Origin: Petrolisthes cinctipes
Taxonomy: Eukaryota > Arthropoda > Malacostraca > Decapoda > Porcellanidae
Assembly: GCA_033782935.1 (NCBI GenBank)
Contig: JAWQEG010000169.1
Span: 248,001-312,000, forward strand
Length of the DNA: 64,000 nt
Direction: 5' to 3'
A program made the position numbers and the translations under genes. The notes below the pieces were generated by a model, which did not search any database, was not told where the DNA came from, and saw only the letters and a program-made list of their open reading frames with translations. Of the stretch, positions 1-10,159 are shown piece by piece; positions within the stretch are counted from its first letter, which is position 1; every line of letters begins with the position of its first letter.

Positions 1-2319
1 TTAGGGCCTGTATTTTGAAAATACTCTAACACGGAGTAGGCATGTACAGATCGCTTCTGGGACCCCAAAATATCGAATTTTCGGGTGTTTTGAGCCTGAA
101 TTTGAGATATAAACGGGTACTGAAGATGCATGCACTTTTGGGCACCTAAAACATCGATTTTGAGCATGTTTTGCTCCTGTATTTTAAAAATACTCTAACA
201 CGGAGTAGGCATGTACAGATCGCTTCTGGGACCCCAAAATATCGAATTTTCGGATGTTTTGGGCCTGAATTTGAGATATCGCTTTTACGCACCTAAAATA
301 TCGATTTTTATCATGTTTTGAGCCTATATGTTGAAAATATTCTAGCACTGAGTAGGCATGTACAGATCGAATCTGGGACCCCAAAATATCGAATTTTCGG
401 GTGTTTTGGGCCTGAATTTGAGATATCGACTTTACGCTCGTAAAATATCGATTTTTAGCATGTTTTGAGCCTATATTTTGAAAATATTCTAGCGCTGAGT
501 AGGCATGTGCAGATCGCTTCTGGGACCCCAAAATATAAGAATTTTCGGGTGTTTTGAGCCTGAATTTGAGATATAAACGAGTATAGAAGATGCATACACA
601 TATTGACTTTGGGCACCAAAAATATCGATTTTCAGCATGTTTTGGGCCTGAATTTTGAAAATACTCTAACACGGAGTAGGCATGTACAGATCGCTTCTGG
701 GACCCCAAAATATCGTATTTTCGGGTGTTTAGGGCCAGAATTTGAGATATAAACGGGTACAGAAGATGCATGCACATATCGACTTTTGGGCACCTAAAAG
801 ATCGATTTTCAGTATGTTTTTGGCCTGTATTTTGAAAATACTCTAACACGGAGTAGGCATGTACGGATCGCTTCTGGGACCCGTAAATATCGAATTTTCG
901 GGTGTTTTGGGACTGAATTTGAGATATCGACTTTTTGGCACCTAAAATATTGATTTTTAGCATGTTTTTAGCCTATATTTTGAAAATATTCTAGCACTGA
1001 GTAGGCATGTACAGATTGCTTCTGGGACCCCAAAATATTGAATTTTCGGGTGTTTTGATCCTGAATTTGAGATATAAACGGGTACCGAAGATGCATGCAC
1101 ATATCGACTTTTGCGCACCTAAAATATCGATTTTAAGCATGTTTTGAGCCTATATTTTGAAAACATTCTAGCACTGCGTAGGCATGTACAGATTGCTTCT
1201 GGGACCCCAAAATATCGAATTATCGGGTGTTTTGAGCCTGAATTTGAGATATAAACGAGTATAGAAGATGCATACACATATTGACTTTGGGCACCAAAAA
1301 TATCGATTTTTAGCATGTTTTGGGCCTGAATTTTGAAAATACTGTAACACGGAGTAGGCATGTACAGATCGCTTCTGGGACCCCAATATATCGAATTTTC
1401 GGGTGTTTAGGGCCAGAATTTGAGATATAAACGGGTACAGAAGATGCATGCACATATAGAGTTTTGAGCATCTAAAAGATCGATTTTCAGTATGTTTTTG
1501 GCCTGTATTTTGAAAATACTCTAACACGGAGTAGGCATGTACAGATCGCTTCTGGGACCCCTAAATATCGAATTTTCGGGTGTTTTGGGACTGAATTTGA
1601 GATATCGCCTTAACGCACCTAAAATATCGATTTTTAGCATGTTTTTAGCCTATATTTTGAAAATATTCTAGCACTGAGTAGGCATGTACAGATCGCTTTT
1701 GGGACCCCTAAATATCGAATTTTTGGGTGTTTTGAGCCTGAATTTGAGATATAAACGGGTACAGAAGATATATGCACATATTGACTTTGTGCATCTAAAA
1801 TATCGATTTTCAGCATGTTTAGGGCCTGTATTTTGAAAATACTCTAACACGGAGTAGTCATGTACAGATCGCTTCTGGGACCCCAAAATATCGAATTTTC
1901 GGGTGTTTTGAGCCTGAATTTGAGATATAAACGGGTACTGAAGATGCATGCACTTTTGGGCACCTAAAACATCGATTTTGAGCATGTTTTGGTCCTGTAT
2001 TTTAAAAATACTCTAACACGGAGTAGGCATGTACAGATCGCTTCTGGGACCCCAAAATATCGAATTTTCGGATGTTTTGGGCCTGAATTTGAGATATCGC
2101 TTTTACGAACCTAAAATATCGATTTTTATCATGTTTTGAGACTATATTTTGAAAATTTTCTAGCACTGAGTAGGCATGTACAGATCGAATCTGGGACCCC
2201 GAAATATCGAATTTTCGGGTGTTTTGGGCCTGAATTTGAGATATCGACTTTACGCTCGTAAAATATCGATTTTTAGCATGTTTTGAGCCTATATTTTGAA
2301 AATATTCTAGCACTGAGTA
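1..2319. repeat. Irregular satellite segment with an 1,818-bp repeat
   Basis: Positions 1 to about 500 are repeated at about 1,819-2,319 (offset 1,818 bp). Shared markers are TTAGGGCCTGTATTTTG, the 169-bp variant monomer, TTTTTATCATGTTTTGAG and the S subtype with ACGCTCGTAAAATATCG. The copies diverge after about 500 / 2,319. Between them lie L and S monomers of mixed subtypes, including ones with AATTATCGGGTG that reappear at 3.5, 6.8 and 11.6 kb. No gene is seen. The window starts inside a monomer, so the array extends to the left. Confidence 0.85.
39..207. repeat. Intermediate 169-bp monomer variant
   Basis: In this unit GATGCATGCAC runs directly into TTTTGGGCACC. The 8 bases ATATCGAC of the usual GCACATATCGACTTTTGG are missing, giving 169 bp instead of 177. 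The same variant recurs near 1,940, 16,835, 17,690, 19,620, 23,735, 31,650 and 35,350, usually followed by CACCTAAAACATCGATTTT. Its copies therefore descend from a single deletion event carried along by segmental duplication. It is a useful marker for aligning those blocks. Confidence 0.85.
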
Positions 2320-2675
2320 GGCATGTACAGATCGCTTCTGGGACCCCTAAATATCGAATTTTTGGGTGTTTTGAGCCTGAATTTGAGATATAAACGGGTA
2401 CAGAAGATACATGCACATATTGACTTTGGGCATCTAAAATATCGATTTTTAGCATGTTTTGGGCATGTATTTTGAAAATACTCTAACACGGAGTAGGCAT
2501 GTAAAGATCGCTTCTGGGACCCCAAAATATCAAATTTTCGGGTGTTTTGGCCTGAATTTGAGATATAAACGGGTACTGAAGATGCATGCATGTACATATC
2601 GACTTTTGGGCACCTAAAACATCGATTTTGAGCATGTTTTGGGCCTGTATTTTGTAAATACTCTAACACGGAGTA

Positions 2676-2823
2676 GGCATGTACAGATCGAATCTGGGAC
2701 CCCATAATATCGAATTTTCGGGTGTTTTTGGGCCTGAATTTGAGATATCGCCTATACGCACCTAAAATATCGATTTTTAGCATGTTTTGAGCCCATATTT
2801 TGAAAATATTCTAGCACTGAGTA
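2676..2823. repeat. Representative short (S) monomer, 148 bp
   Basis: One complete S monomer. It matches the L monomer except that GAGATAT is followed directly by CGCC or CGAC instead of by AAACGGGTACAG...CACATATCGAC. Exactly 29 bp are missing, and the segment is flanked by ATAT on both sides in the L form. That fits a microhomology-mediated deletion that was then amplified. S monomers recur throughout the window as regular HOR members (CGCCTTTACGCACC, CGCCTATACGCACC, CGACTTTACGCTCGT, CGACTTTTTGGCACC subtypes), so they are an established class rather than scattered accidents. Confidence 0.93.
2795..2809. other. Conserved 15-bp dyad, A/T-closed form (example)
   Basis: ATATTTT-G-AAAATAT is a perfect inverted repeat with 7-bp arms and a single central base, present in TATTCTAGCACTGAGTA-type monomers. 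The same place in TACTCTAACACGGAGTA-type monomers reads GTATTTT-G-AAAATAC (for example 3,325-3,339), also perfect, with the outer pair changed from A/T to G/C on both arms. Other subclasses (AAAACAT, TGAATTTTG, TTTTGTAAATAC) carry one mismatch. Dyads of this kind can form hairpins or bind dimeric proteins; I infer no specific protein. Confidence 0.75.
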
Positions 2824-3000
2824 GGCATGTACAGATCGCTTCTGGGACCCCAAAATATCGATTTTTCGGGTGTTTTGAGCCTGAATTTGAGATATAAACG
2901 AGTACAGAAGATGCATGCACATATCGACTTTTGGGCACCTAAAATATCGATTTTGAGCATGTTTTGAGCCTATATTTTGAAAACATTCTAGCACTGAGTA
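2824..3000. repeat. Representative long (L) monomer, 177 bp
   Basis: One complete L monomer, phased from the landmark GGCATGTACAG to the base before the next landmark. It contains two related halves: AAAATATCGA occurs at about monomer position 29 and again at about 118, 89 bp apart. The sequence after each copy (GTTTTGAGCC, then a T/A-rich run) is also shared. The middle of the unit holds the 29-bp segment AAACGAGTACAG...CACATAT that S monomers lack. L monomers come in subclasses. The 3' end reads CATTCTAGCACTGAGTA, TATTCTAGCACTGAGTA or TACTCTAACACGGAGTA. The middle reads TACAGAAGATG, TACTGAAGATG or TATAGAAGATG. These markers identify HOR position. Confidence 0.93.
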
Positions 3001-3023
3001 GGCATGTACAGATCGCTTCTGGG

Positions 3024-3040
3024 ACCCCAAAATATCGAAT
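3024..3040 (-). other. CENP-B-box-like 17-mer (weak match, example)
   Basis: Read on the minus strand this site is ATTCGATATTTTGGGGT. Compared with the mammalian CENP-B box pattern NTTCGNNNNANNCGGGN it matches 7 of 9 fixed bases; the central A is T and the C of CGGG is G. It occurs at the same place in most monomers that keep CCCCAAAATATCGAAT. The match is imperfect and the organism is unknown, so this is only a pointer. Confidence 0.25.
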
Positions 3041-3973
3041 TTTCTGGTGTTTTGAGCCTGAATTTGAGATATAAACGGGTATAGAAGATGCATACACATA
3101 TTGACTTTGGGCACCAAAAATATCGATTTTCAGCATGTTTTTGGCCTGAATTTTGAAAATACTCTAACACGGAGTAGGCATGTACAGATCGCTTCTGGGA
3201 CCCCAAAATATCGTATTTTCGGGTGTTTAGGGCCAGAATTTGAGATATAAACGGGTACAGAAGATGCATGCACATATCAACTTTTGGGCACCTAAAAGAT
3301 CGATTTTCAGTATGTTTTTGGCCTGTATTTTGAAAATACTCTAACACGGAGTAGGCATGTACAGATCGCTTCTGGGACCCCTAAATATCGAATTTTTGGG
3401 TGTTTTGGGACTGAATTCGAGATATCGACTTTTGGGCACCTAAAATATCGATTTTTAGCATGTTTTGAGCCTATATTTTGAAAACATTCTAGCACTGCGT
3501 AGGCATGTACAGATTGCTTCTGGGACCCCAAAATATCGAATTATCGGGTGTTTAGGGCCAGAATTTGAGATATAAACGGGTACAGAAGATACATGCACAT
3601 ATAGAGTTTTGAGCATCTAAAAGATCGATTTTCAGTATGTTTTTGGCCTGTATTTTGAAAATACTCTAACACGGAGTAAACATGTACAGATCGCTTCTGG
3701 GACCCCATAATATCGAATTTTCGGGTGTTTTTGGGCCTGAATTTGAGATATCGCCTATACGCACCTAAAATATCGATTTTTAGCATGTTTTGAGCCTATA
3801 TTTTGAAAATATTCTAGCACTGAGTAGGCATGTACAGATCGAATCTGGGACCCCAAAATATCGAATTTTCGGGTGTTTTGGGCCTGAATTTGAGATATCG
3901 ACTTTACGCTCGTAAAATATCGATTTTTAGCATGTTTTGAGCCTATATTTTGAAAATATTCTAGCACTGAGTA

Positions 3974-5621
3974 GGCATGTACAGATCGCTTCTGGGACCC
4001 CTAAATATCGAATTTTTGGGTGTTTTGAGCCTGAATTTGAGATATAAACGGGTACAGAAGATACATGCACATATTGACTTTGGGCATCTAAAATATCGAT
4101 TTTCAGCATGTTTTGGGCATGTATTTTGAAAATACTCTAACACGGAGTAGGCATGTAAAGATCGCTTCTGGGACCCCAAAATATCGAATTTTCGGGTGTT
4201 TTGGCCTGAATTTGAGATATAAACGGGTACTGAAGATGCATGCACATATCGACTTTTGGGCACCTAAAACATCGATTTTGAGCATGTTTTGGGCCTGTAT
4301 TTTGTAAATACTCTAACACGGAGTAGGCATGTACAGATCGAATCTGGGACCCCATAATATCGAATTTTCGGGTGTTTTTGGGCCTGAATTTGAGATATCG
4401 CCTATACGCACCTAAAATATCGATTTTTAGCATGTTTTGAGCCCATATTTTGAAAATATTCTAGCACTGAGTAGGCATGTACAGATCGCTTCTGGGACCC
4501 CAAAATATCGATTTTTCGGGTGTTTTGAGCCTGAATTTGAGATATAAACGAGTACAGAAGATGCATGCACATATCGACTTTTGGGCACCTAAAATATCGA
4601 TTTTGAGCAAGTTTTGAGCCTATATTTTGAAAACATTCTAGCACTGAGTAGGCATGTACAGATCGCTTCTGGGACCCCAAAATATCGAATTTTCGGGTGT
4701 TTTGAGCCTGAATTTGAGATATAAACGAGTATAGAAGATGCATACACATATTGACTTTGGGCACCAAAAATATCGATTTTCAGCATGTTTTGGGCCTGAA
4801 TTTTGAAAATACTCTAACACGGAGTAGGCATGTACAGATCGCTTCTGGGACCCCAAAATATCGTAATTTCGGGTGTTTAGGGCCAGAATTTGAGATATAA
4901 ACGGGTACAGAAGATGCATGCACATATAGAGTTTTGAGCATCTAAAAGATCGATTTTCAGTATGTTTTTGGCCTGTATTTTGAAAATACTCTAACACGGA
5001 GTAGGCATGTACAGATCGCTTCTGGGACCCCTAAATATCGAATTTTCGGGTGTTTTGGGACTGAATTTGAGATATCGCCTTAACGCACCTAAAATATCGA
5101 TTTTTAGCATGTTTTGAGCCTATATTTTGAAAATATTCTAGCACTGAGTAGGCATGTACAGATCGCTTTTGGGACCCCTAAATATCGAATTTTTGGGTGT
5201 TTTGGCCTGAATTTGAGATATAAACGGGTTCTGAAGATGCATGCACATATCGACTTTTGGGCACCTAAAACATCGATTTTGAGCATGTTTTGGGCCTGTA
5301 TTTTGTAAATACTCTAAGACGGAGTAAACATGTACAGATCGCTTCTGGGACCCCATAATATCGAATTTTCGGGTGTTTTTGGGACTGAATTTGAGATATC
5401 GCCTATACGCACCTAAAATATCGATTTTTAGCATGTTTTGAGCCTATATTTTGAAAATATTCTAGCACTGAGTAGGCATGTACAGATCGAATCTGGGACC
5501 CCAAAATATCGAATTTTCGGGTGTTTTGGGCCTGAATTTGAGATATCGACTTTACGCTCGTAAAATATCGATTTTTAGCTTGTTTTGAGCCTATATTTTG
5601 AAAATATTCTAGCACTGAGTA
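3974..5621. repeat. Decamer HOR copy 2 (1,648 bp)
   Basis: Ten monomers of 176, 176, 148, 177, 176, 177, 147, 176, 148 and 147 bp, the same L-L-S-L-L-L-S-L-S-S order as copy 1. It follows copy 1 directly. The eighth monomer carries TTTTGGCCTGAATTTG and CTCTAAGACGGAGTAAACATG variants, so part of the unit appears to have been patched from another monomer position. Confidence 0.9.
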
Positions 5622-7299
5622 GGCATGTACAGATCGCTTCTGGGACCCCTAAATATCGAATTTTTGGGTGTTTTGAGCCTGAATTTGAGATATAAACGGG
5701 TACAGAAGATACATGCACATATTGACTTTGGGCATCTAAAATATCGATTTTCAGCATGTTTTGGGCATGTATTTTGAAAATACTCTAACACGGAGTAGGC
5801 ATGTAAAGATCGCTTCTGGGACCCCAAAATATCGAATTTTTTGGTGTTTTGGCCTGAATTTGAGATATAAACGGGTACTGAAGATGCATGCACATATCGA
5901 CTTTTGGGCACCTAAAACATCGATTTTGAGGATGTTTTGGGCCTGTATTTTGTAAATACTCTAACACGGAGTAGGCATGTACAGATCGAATCTGGGACCC
6001 CATAATATCGAATTTTCGGGTGTCTTTGGGCCTGAATTTGAGATATCGCCGATACGCACCTAAAATATCGATTTTTAGCATGTTTTGAGCCCATATTTTG
6101 AAAATATTCTAGCACTGAGTAGGCATGTACAGATCGCTTCTGGGACCCCAAAATATCGATTTTTCGGGTGTTTTGAGCCTGAATTTGAGATATAAACGAG
6201 TACAGAAGATGCATGCACATATCGACTTTTGGGCACCTAAAATATCGATTTTGAGCATGTTTTGAGCCTATATTTTGAAAACATTCTAGCACTGAGTAGG
6301 CATGTACAGATCGCTTCTGGGACCCCAAAATATCGAATTTTCGGGTGTTTTGAGCCTGAATTTGAGATATAAACGAGTATAGAAGATGCATACACATATT
6401 GACTTTGGGCACCAAAAATATCGATTTTCAGCATGTTTTGGGCCTGAATTTTGAAAATACTCTAACACGGAGTAGGCATGTACAGATCGCTTCTGGGACC
6501 CCAAAATATCGTAATTTCGGGTGTTTAGGGCCAGAATTTGAGATATAAACGGGTACAGAAGATGCATGCACATATCGACTTTTGGGCACCTAAAAGATCG
6601 ATTTTCAGTATGTTTTTGGCCTGTATTTTGAAAATACTCTAACACGGAGTAGGCATGTACAGATCGCTTCTGGGACCCCTAAATATCGAATTTTCGGGTG
6701 TTTTGGGACTGAATTTGAGATATCGACTTATGGGCACCTAAAATATCGATTTTTAGCATGTTTTGAGCCTATATTTTGAAAATATTCTAGCACTGCGTGG
6801 GCATGTACAGATTGCTTCTGGGACCCCAAAATATCGAATTATCGGGTGTTTTGAGCCTGAATTTGAGATATAAACGAGTATAGAAGATGCATACACATAT
6901 TGACTTTGGGCACCAAAAATATCGATTTTTAGCATGTTTTGGGCCTTAATTTTGAAAATACTCTAACACGGAGTAGGCATGTACAGATCGCTTCTGGGAC
7001 CCCAAAATATCGAATTTTCGGGTGTTTAGGGCCAGAATTTGAGATATAAACGGGTACAGAAGATGCATGCTCATATAGAGTTTTGAGCATCTAAAAGATC
7101 GATTTTCAGTATGTTTTTGGCCTGTATTTTGAAAATACTCTAACACGGAGTAGGCATGTACAGATCGCTTCTGGGACCCTTAAATATCGAATTTTCGGGT
7201 GTTTTGGGACTGAATTTGAGATATCGCCTTAACGCACCTAAAATATCGATTTTTAGCATGTTTTGAGCCTATATTTTGAAAATATTCTAGCACTGAGTA
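5622..7299. repeat. Decamer HOR copy 3 (1,678 bp)
   Basis: Ten monomers of 176, 176, 148, 177, 176, 177, 148, 176, 177 and 147 bp. Compared with copy 2 the ninth position is an L monomer instead of an S monomer, which accounts for the 30-bp excess. After about 7,300 the regular decamer phase is lost. Confidence 0.88.
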
Positions 7300-9780
7300 G
7301 GCATGTACAGATCGCTTTTGGGACCCCTAAATATTGAATTTTTGGGTGTTTTGAGCCTGAATTTGAGATATAAACGGGTACAGAAGATACATGCACGTAT
7401 TGACTTTGGGCATCTAAAATATCGATTTTCAGCATGTTTTGGGCATGTATTTTGAAAATACTCTAACACGGAGTAGGCATGTACAGATCGCTTCTGGGAC
7501 CCCAAAATATCGAATTTTCGGGTGTTTTGGCCTGAAATTGAGATATAAACGGGTACTGAAGATGCATGCACATATCGACTTTTGGGCACCTAAAACATCG
7601 ATTTTGAGCATGTTTTGGGCCTGTATTTTGTAAATACTCTAACACGTAGTAAACATGTACAGATCGCTTCTGGGACCCCATAATATCGAATTTTCGGGTG
7701 TTTTTGGGCCTGAATTTGAGATATCGCCTATACGCACCTAAAATATCGATTTTTAGCATGTTTTGAGACTATATTTTGAAAATATTCTAGCACTGAGTAG
7801 GCATGTACAGATTGCTTCTGGGACCCCAAAATATTGAATTTTCGGGTGTTTTGAGCCTGAATTTGAGATATAAACGGGTACCGAAGATGCATGCACATAT
7901 CGACTTTTGTCCACCTAAAATATCGATTTTGAGCATGTTTTGAGCCTATATTTTGAAAACATTCTAGCAGTGCGTAGGCATGTACAGATCGCTTCTGGGA
8001 CCCCAAAATATCAAATTTTCGGGTGTTTTGAGCCTGAATTTGAGATATAAACGAGTATAGAAGATGCATACACATATTGACTTTGGGCACCAAAAATATC
8101 GATTTTCAGCATGTTTTGGGCCTGAATTTTGAAAATACTCTAACACGGAGTAGGCATGTACAGATCGCTTCTGGGACCCCAAAATATCGAATTTTCGGGT
8201 GTTTAGGGCCAGAATTTGAGATATAAACGGGTACAGAACATGCATGCACATATAGACTTTTGAGCACCTAAAAGATCGATTTTCAGTATGTTTTTGTCCT
8301 GTATTTTGAAAATACTCTAAAACGGAGTAGGCATGTACAGATCGCTTCTGGGACCCCTAAATATCGAATTTTCGGGTGTTTTGGGCCTTAATTTGAGATA
8401 TCGCCTTTACGCACCTAAAATATCGATTTTCAGTATGTTTTTGGCCTGTATTTTGAAAATACTCTAACACGGAGTAGGCATGTACAGATCGCTTCTGGGA
8501 CCCCAAAATATCGAATTTTCGGGTGTTTTGAGCCTGAATTTGAGATATAAACGAGTACAGAATATGCATGCACATATTGACTTTGGGCACCAAAAATATC
8601 GATTTTCAGCTTATTTTGGGCCTGAATTTTGAAAATACTCTAACACGGAGTAGGCATGTACAGATTGCTTCAGGGACCCCAAAATATCGAATTTTCGGGT
8701 GTTTAGGGCCAGAATTTGAGATATAAACGGGTACAGAAAATGCATGCACATATCGACTTTTGGGCACCTAAAAGATCGATTTTGAGGATGTTTTTGGCCT
8801 GTATTTTGAAAATACTCTAACACGGAGTATGCATGTACAGATCGCTTCTGGGACCGCTAAATATCGAATTTTCGGGTGTTTTGGGACTGAATTTGAGATA
8901 TCGACTTTTTGGCACCTAAAATATCGATTTTTAGCATGTTTTTAGCCTATATTTTGAAAATATTCTAGCACTGAGTAGGCATGTACAGATTGCTTCTGGG
9001 ACCCCAAAATATTGAATTTTCGGGTGTTTTGAGCCTGAATTTGAGATATAAACGGGTACCGAAGATGCATGCACATATCGACTTTTGTCCACCTAAAATA
9101 TCGATTTTGAGCATGTTTTGAGCCTATATTTTGAAAACATTCTAGCAGTGCGTAGGCATGTACAGATCGCTTCTGGGACCCCAAAATATCGAATTTTCGG
9201 GTGTTTTGAGCCTGAATTTGAGATATAAACGAGTATAGAAGATGCATACACATATTGACTTTGGGCACCAAAAATATCGATTTTCAGCATGTTTTGGGCC
9301 TGAATTTTGAAAATACTCTAAAACGGAGTAGGCATGTACAGATCGCTTCTGGGACCCCTAAATATCGAATTTTCGGGTGTTTTGGGCCTTAATTTGAGAT
9401 ATCGCCTTTACGCACCTAAAATATCGATTTTCAGTATGTTTTTGGCCTGTATTTTGAAAATACTCTAACACGGAGTAGGCATGTACAGATCGCTTCTGGG
9501 ACCCCAAAATATCGAATTTTCGGGTGTTTAGGGCCAGAATTTGAGATATAAACGGGTACAGAAGATGCATGCACATATCGACTTTTGGGCACCTAAAAGA
9601 TCGATTTTCAGTATGTTTTTGACCTGTATTTTGAAAATACTCTAACACGGAGTAGGCATGTACAGATCCCTTCTGGGACCCCTAAATATCGAATTTTCGG
9701 GTGTTTTGGGACTGAATTTGAGATATCGACTTTTTGGCACCTAAAATATCGATTTTTAGCATGTTTTTAGCCTATATTTT
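5860..9780. repeat. Older segmental duplication, left copy
   Basis: Diagnostic variants here reappear in the same order at 10,160-14,610. The block at 5,860-6,720 matches 10,160-11,020 (offset 4,300, sharing GAGGATGTTTTGGGCC). The block at 6,725-7,760 matches 11,523-12,560 (offset 4,798, sharing AATTATCGGGTG and GAGCATCTAAAAGATC). The block at 8,600-9,300 matches 12,900-13,600 (offset 4,298, sharing GATTGCTTCAGGGACC). The block at 9,316-9,780 matches 14,144-14,608 (offset 4,828, sharing CTCTAAAACGGAG). The changing offsets mark whole-monomer gains and losses since the duplication. It overlaps decamer HOR copy 3. Confidence 0.75.
7770..8139. repeat. Two-monomer block repeated 1,178 bp downstream
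   Basis: This block matches 8,948-9,317. It shares the rare markers GGGTACCGAAGATGCATG, TTTTGTCCACC and TCTAGCAGTGCGTAGG. The match ends at CTAACACGGAG versus CTAAAACGGAG. It shows local shuffling of small monomer groups within the older duplication. Confidence 0.8.
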
Positions 9781-10159
9781 GAAAATATTCTAGCACTGAG
9801 TAGGCATGTACAGATCGCTTCTTGGACCCAAAAATATCGAATTTTCGGGTGTTTTGGGCCTGAATTTGAGATATCGACTTTACGCTCGTAAAATATCGAT
9901 TTTTAGCATGTTTTGAGCCTATATTTTGAAAATATTCTAGCACTGAGTAGGCATGTACAGATCGAATCTGGGACCCCAAAATATCGAATTTTCGGGTGTT
10001 TTGGGCCTGAATTTGAGATATCGACTTTACGCTCGTAAAATATCGATTTTTAGCATGTTTTGAGACTATATTTTGAAAATATTCTAGCACTGAGTAGGCA
10101 TGTACAGATCGCTTCTGGGACCCCTAAATATCGAATTTTCGGGTGTTTTGAGCCTGAAT

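Larger units (their letters stand above)
2320..3973. repeat. Decamer HOR copy 1 (1,654 bp)
   Basis: Ten monomers of 176, 180, 148, 177, 176, 177, 148, 177, 148 and 147 bp, pattern L-L-S-L-L-L-S-L-S-S. The 180-bp unit carries a 4-bp duplication near 2,590 (GCATGCATGTACATATCG), which explains why this copy is longer than the next. Subtype markers (GGGCATGTATTTTG, TTTTGTAAATAC, GAGCCCATATTTTG, ACGCTCGTAAAATATCG) occur in the same order in all three copies. Confidence 0.9.

Noticed and set aside
1..7. TTAGGGC at the window start, like a vertebrate telomere unit
   Set aside because: It is part of the monomer text (GTTTAGGGCCTG), seen again at 1,819 and elsewhere as a variant of GTTTTGGGCCTG.
184..963. 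A 259-codon open frame on the minus strand, and more than a hundred similar frames across the window (e.g. 35,216-36,010; 40,076-40,906; 21,981-22,487)
   Set aside because: The predicted peptides are the same short phrases repeated (SVHAYSVLEYFQN, ENRYFRC, KFDILGSQ) with the 59-residue period of the satellite. They start and stop wherever an S monomer or point change shifts the frame, and have no domain, signal or promoter context.
3024..3045. Possible RNA polymerase III B-box (TTCGA core on the minus strand)
   Set aside because: Only the TTCGA core fits, there is no A-box at a suitable distance, and no tRNA or SINE-like structure is visible.
4113..4307. Plus-strand open frames of about 64 codons that recur (also 5,114; 7,439; 12,237; 15,708)
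   Set aside because: They are one monomer-length frame of the repeat read on the other strand. Recurrence reflects tandem duplication, not gene conservation.
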